NCBI GenBank assembly: GCA_027489195.1
Contig: JAIYAG010000282.1
Coordinates: 1-8,429 of the forward strand
Length of the DNA stretch: 8,429 nucleotides
Origin: Burkholderiales bacterium
GTDB lineage: Bacteria > Pseudomonadota > Gammaproteobacteria > Burkholderiales > Burkholderiaceae_E
Direction: 5' to 3'
Shown here piece after piece: positions 5,383 to 8,429 of this stretch. Position 1 is the first letter of the stretch; every line of letters begins with the position of its first letter. The position numbers and the translations under genes are program-made. The notes below the pieces were generated by a model. The model did not search any database. It worked only from the letters and a program-made list of their open reading frames with translations, and had not been told where the DNA came from.

Positions 5383-6644
5383 GACAAGGTCTCCGGGTCG
5401 TGCATGAAGCGAGCCACCTGCTCGAGTGCCGCCGACCAGTCGCCGTGCTCGCGCGCGATCAGGTCGGCCGCCCGTCGACGGACGGGCTCGTATCGTTCGT
5501 ACCCCTCCAGGGCCTCGACGAGGGTCTCGGCCAGACACGACGCGGTCGGCTGGGCGAGCAGGCAGTTCTCGCCGTGCTTGAGGAACCAGTCGTTCGCGGT
5601 GTTGCGGTTGGAGACGACCAGCGTACCGCAGGCCATGAGCTCGAACGGCAGATAGGAGGGATGCTTGGTCATCATCATCGCCAGGCCGACGTGACAGCTG
5701 CGGTACAGCGCCCCGGTCTCGGCATAGGGCAGCATGCCCTGGGTGGTGACCACGCCCTCGAGCTGATAGTCGGCCGGACTCCAGCTGGCGCCGGCGCAGA
5801 CGATCTCGACGCCGTCGCCCATCCTGCGCTTGACGATGCGGAACGCCGCCGCCGCCAGCTCGAAGCCGTTTCGCGGCGTGCCCGGCCGCGCGTAGTAGAA
5901 CAGCCGCCGCGGCCCGGTCGCGGGGGGCGGCTCGCCGGGACGGAACACGGTCGTGTCGATGCTCGGGGTCAGCACCACCGCCCGACCGCCGTACTCGCGC
6001 TCGAAGATGTCGCGCACGCCGATCGTGTTGGCGATGCCGTGGAAACCGAAGCGGTAGGTGAGCTCCGCCTGCGCGTAGGTGCTGCCCGCCGGATAGAACA
6101 GCGGCTCGTAGTCCTGGATCATGTAGAACTTCAGGGCCGCGTTGCGCACGCCGAGCAGCACGAACGCGGTCGTCCACAGGGTGGCGACCGAGTAGTCCGC
6201 GGCGGGAATCGCCTCGAGCGCGGCCGCGGAGTCCAGTGCCCTGACCTCCGAGCCGGCCAGGGGCGCGAACGCCTCGCCGATCTTGGCGCCCAGCGCGGCG
6301 GTGTCGCAGGCGCCGCAGATGAGGAATCGCTGCGCCACCCCGTCACGCGACTTCAGCTGCGCGGCGAGCCGCAGGATGGTCATCACGCCGCCGTAGTACG
6401 GACTGTCGAAGACCGGCAGGTACCAGTTGCAGGTTCGGTCGGCGATGCGGGGCGCGAGGCGCTCGGGATGCTGCTGGGGCCGTTCGAGCGACGCGCGGTC
6501 GCAGTCGACCCACTGCGCCAGCCCCATGGCGTCGCGCGTGTAGCCGTCCCAGATGCCCGTGTTGCCGGTCACGACGGAACCGATCGGCGCCAGGCCGACC
6601 CGCCGCAGGGCCGACCGGGCCATCCGCTTGAAGGTGGAGTTCAC
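5379..6644 (-). CDS. GT-B glycosyltransferase, WsaF-like (GT4-type rhamnosyltransferase family)
   Basis: This 421-residue protein resembles the WsaF family, whose studied member is a rhamnosyltransferase of S-layer glycan synthesis. The N-terminal GT-B domain contains FDSPYYGGVMTILRLA (79-94) and the characteristic KFYMIQDYEPLFYPAGS (172-188) followed by YAQAELTYRFGF. The C-terminal domain contains RLFYYARPGTPRNGFEL (247-263) and the nucleotide-sugar-binding region HPSYLPFELMACGTLVVSN (328-346), with E335 as the likely phosphate/ribose-contacting acid of retaining GT4-type enzymes. The donor is probably dTDP-rhamnose or a similar nucleotide sugar, but this is inferred from the family only. 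No membrane helix is apparent, so it is probably cytoplasmic or peripheral. The chosen start is GTG at 6644, 7 nt after the stop of the upstream GT2 gene, with no good ribosome-binding site. An ATG at 6623 (residue 8) is a possible alternative; either way translation probably depends on coupling. The stop overlaps the methyltransferase start by 4 nt. Confidence 0.85.
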   Translation of the reverse strand: MNSTFKRMARSALRRVGLAPIGSVVTGNTGIWDGYTRDAMGLAQWVDCDRASLERPQQHPERLAPRIADRTCNWYLPVFDSPYYGGVMTILRLAAQLKSRDGVAQRFLICGACDTAALGAKIGEAFAPLAGSEVRALDSAAALEAIPAADYSVATLWTTAFVLLGVRNAALKFYMIQDYEPLFYPAGSTYAQAELTYRFGFHGIANTIGVRDIFEREYGGRAVVLTPSIDTTVFRPGEPPPATGPRRLFYYARPGTPRNGFELAAAAFRIVKRRMGDGVEIVCAGASWSPADYQLEGVVTTQGMLPYAETGALYRSCHVGLAMMMTKHPSYLPFELMACGTLVVSNRNTANDWFLKHGENCLLAQPTASCLAETLVEALEGYERYEPVRRRAADLIAREHGDWSAALEQVARFMHDPETLS

Positions 6645-6651
6645 GGTGGAG

Positions 6652-8429
6652 TCATCGCCGGTCTGGCACGCGCTTGTCCGCGAGCGTCAGGGGGCTCACG
6701 GAGGCGAATGCGGGATGGAAGCAGGGATCCTCGCCGAAACTGGCATCGAGTTCGACGTCGACGGCCTCCGGCAGCTGCGGCAGGTAGAACCGCGCGTGCG
6801 GCGTGACCACACCGCGCTGCCCGAGCGACCCGGCGTCCTGGCAGTGGGCGACGAACGCCTCGTCCCAGGCGAGGCCGGCATGGGTCTGCTGCCGCCAGGC
6901 CTCGCGCTTGAACGCGCAGGCCGCGGGCGAGACCGCGCTGACGTTGCGGTACCAGAGCGGTCCGCCGAAGGCGCCCCAGTGACGCAGCGGCATGTCGCGG
7001 AACAGCGGCAACGCGCGGTGGGCGCTGCCGACGATGCGCCCCGCCTCGACCACCCGGTCGTGCCCGGTCAGCAGCAGGCCGCCGGCGAACGCGATCTCGG
7101 GATGGAGCAGCGCCCAGCCGACCACCTCGCGCAGGGCGTCGGAATCGAAGCGCTCGATCGCCGCATCGAGGAACAGGATCACCGGTGCGTGACCGCCCTG
7201 GGTGGCCGTGGCGAATGCCTCCGCCGGATCGGCGCCGACCGCCACGGGCACCTCGGTCACCGGTACCGTCGGCGCCAGCCCGCCGCGGGCGAGTTCGCCG
7301 CCGGTGGCGGCCGACCGGACCCAGGTCACCGATGCGATCAGCCCCTGCGACTCCTCGACGACCCGGGCGAGCAGGTTCGAGACGCGGGCCGCATCGCCCA
7401 CGCCGTGCAGCACCAGATCGACCGAGGGGTAGGACGCGATCTGCCACAGCAGGCGAAAGCCGCTCTCGCGGCTGGGGAACACGCTCGCGGGCAGCGACAG
7501 CCTGCGCACTCGCTCCTCGATCGTCCGCAGCTGACCGAGCGCGGCGTACGGCTTGGCCGCCAGGCCGGTCGCGGTCGAGCCCGCGATGATCCGCCAGTGG
7601 TAGCCGACGCCCTCGACCCGCTCGACGCGGCGGCTGCGCTCCGCGACCCGGAAGAAGATGTCCCAGTCCTGCGCCCCGTCGGTCTCCGGCCGCCAGCCGC
7701 CCACGTCGACCACGACCGAACGGCGCATCGCGTTGAGGTGGGTCAGGTAGTTGACCGAATACATCATCTCCGGGCTCCACCGCGGCTTGAACAGCGGGTT
7801 CTGGCGCAGGTTGCCCGCCGCGTCGATGCTGTCCTTGTCGGAGTAGAGGAAGTCGGCGTCCGGCACCTCGGCGATCTTGGTCGCCAGATCGTGCAGGGCC
7901 CAGGGCGTGAGCTCGTCGTCGTGGTCGAGCAGCACGAGGAACTCCCCGCGCGCCAGCTCGAGCGCGGCGTTGGAGTTGCGCGAGATGCCGCCGTTCTCGG
8001 CGAGCCGGGCCGCCTTGAAGCGGGGCTCCTGCGCGACGCGTGCCTCGATCAGCGCCCAGTTGGCGTCGTTCTCGAGGTCCGCGTAGGCCAGGCAGGCCTC
8101 CCAGTTGCCGTACGTCTGCGCCGTGACCGAGGCGAGCGTCGCTTCCAGGACGGGCGCGGGCACCTTGTAGATCGGGATGATCAGGCTGAACAGGGGGTGG
8201 GCGGCATCGTAGGGCGGCGAGGCCTCGGCCTGTGCCCGCAACGCGGCCTCGTCGGGCTCGTTCGCCTCGATCCAGCGGGCGAAGTCGACCGGCCAGGCCC
8301 GAGTCCCCTCGGGGATCGGCTCGCGGCGGGCCGTCTGCGACTCGGGGCCGCGACGGCGGATGCTCAGCGCCGACCTCAGGCCGTACCGATAGGTGTGGTC
8401 GACGAAGCGCAGGGCCACCGCCCACAGAC
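6652..8429 (-). CDS. Tandem GT2-type glycosyltransferase, O-antigen biosynthesis style (5' end open at window edge)
   Basis: The frame is open to the right edge. A GTG at 8418-8416 could be the start (588 residues), but in-frame codons L-W-A precede it and no ribosome-binding site can be judged, so the gene may begin outside the window. Numbering here is from that GTG. The first GT-A domain (about 75-300) is intact: PLFSLIIPIYKVP (75-87), NGGISRNSNAAL (142-153), the metal-binding LDHDDEL (164-170), LYSDKD (191-196), and the acceptor-site motif GAQDWDIFFR (248-257). A second GT2-like domain (about 330-570) is degenerate. VILFLDAAIE (413-422) stands where related tandem enzymes have FLNNDTE, and EAGRIVG, WYRNVSAVSPAACAFKREAW and TPHARFYLPQ keep the family outline. 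The likely role is transfer of one or more sugars to a growing polysaccharide on the cytoplasmic side of the inner membrane; the sugar cannot be told. It is first in the visible operon, 7 nt before the WsaF-like gene. Confidence 0.85.
   Translation of the reverse strand, partial: LWAVALRFVDHTYRYGLRSALSIRRRGPESQTARREPIPEGTRAWPVDFARWIEANEPDEAALRAQAEASPPYDAAHPLFSLIIPIYKVPAPVLEATLASVTAQTYGNWEACLAYADLENDANWALIEARVAQEPRFKAARLAENGGISRNSNAALELARGEFLVLLDHDDELTPWALHDLATKIAEVPDADFLYSDKDSIDAAGNLRQNPLFKPRWSPEMMYSVNYLTHLNAMRRSVVVDVGGWRPETDGAQDWDIFFRVAERSRRVERVEGVGYHWRIIAGSTATGLAAKPYAALGQLRTIEERVRRLSLPASVFPSRESGFRLLWQIASYPSVDLVLHGVGDAARVSNLLARVVEESQGLIASVTWVRSAATGGELARGGLAPTVPVTEVPVAVGADPAEAFATATQGGHAPVILFLDAAIERFDSDALREVVGWALLHPEIAFAGGLLLTGHDRVVEAGRIVGSAHRALPLFRDMPLRHWGAFGGPLWYRNVSAVSPAACAFKREAWRQQTHAGLAWDEAFVAHCQDAGSLGQRGVVTPHARFYLPQLPEAVDVELDASFGEDPCFHPAFASVSPLTLADKRVPDRR

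Noticed and set aside
3556..5655. Plus-strand open frame of 699 codons crossing three minus-strand genes and the intergenic gap
   Set aside because: Its translation is rich in R, A, G, H, D and Q without any recognisable domain. It lies antisense to well-supported genes with clear motifs, and long antisense frames are expected in DNA this GC-rich.
4414..6177. Extended 587-codon version of the methyltransferase
   Set aside because: The extra N-terminal part is a shifted-frame translation of the WsaF-like gene. The ATG at 5382 has a GGAGA site and the ATGA overlap.

Overview
The window is very GC-rich (by eye close to 70%) and densely coded. Every gene I can support lies on the minus strand. 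The content is that of a surface-polysaccharide or glycoconjugate locus: glycosyltransferases, a SAM-dependent methyltransferase, a nucleotide-sugar epimerase-like SDR, and a polyprenyl-phosphate pentose module. High GC, GTG starts, short overlaps and O-antigen-style glycosyltransferases suggest a high-GC Gram-negative bacterium, most likely a pseudomonad-phylum member such as a betaproteobacterium. This placement is an inference from gene style; no rRNA or other phylogenetic marker is present.

Reading in the direction of transcription (right to left), the first block is 8429-4414. It holds a large tandem GT2-type glycosyltransferase (open at the right edge), a GT-B glycosyltransferase resembling the WsaF rhamnosyltransferase family, and a class I methyltransferase with an unusual N-terminal extension. 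The first two are 7 nt apart and the last two share an ATGA overlap, so this looks like one transcription unit that assembles and perhaps caps a glycan. A 264-nt gene-free interval follows (4150-4413), rich in GC inverted repeats.

The second block (4149-636) is the most distinctive part. It encodes a HAD-UbiA fusion, a DprE1-like FAD oxidase and a DprE2-like SDR reductase, packed with overlaps or a 2-nt gap. In mycobacteria the corresponding activities (DPPR synthase, DprE1, DprE2) make decaprenyl-phosphoryl-D-arabinofuranose from PRPP. Here the HAD domain fused to the prenyltransferase is a plausible source of the phosphatase step, so three genes could encode the complete route from PRPP to a lipid-linked D-arabinofuranose donor. 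No GT-C-type arabinosyltransferase that would use such a donor is visible in the window, so the acceptor is unknown.

After a 152-nt gap containing a GC hairpin, the left edge cuts an NAD-dependent epimerase/dehydratase gene (483-1), of which only the N-terminal 161 residues are present. I see no tRNA, rRNA, CRISPR array, insertion sequence or plus-strand gene. The long plus-strand open frames are by-products of the GC-biased codon use of the minus-strand genes.
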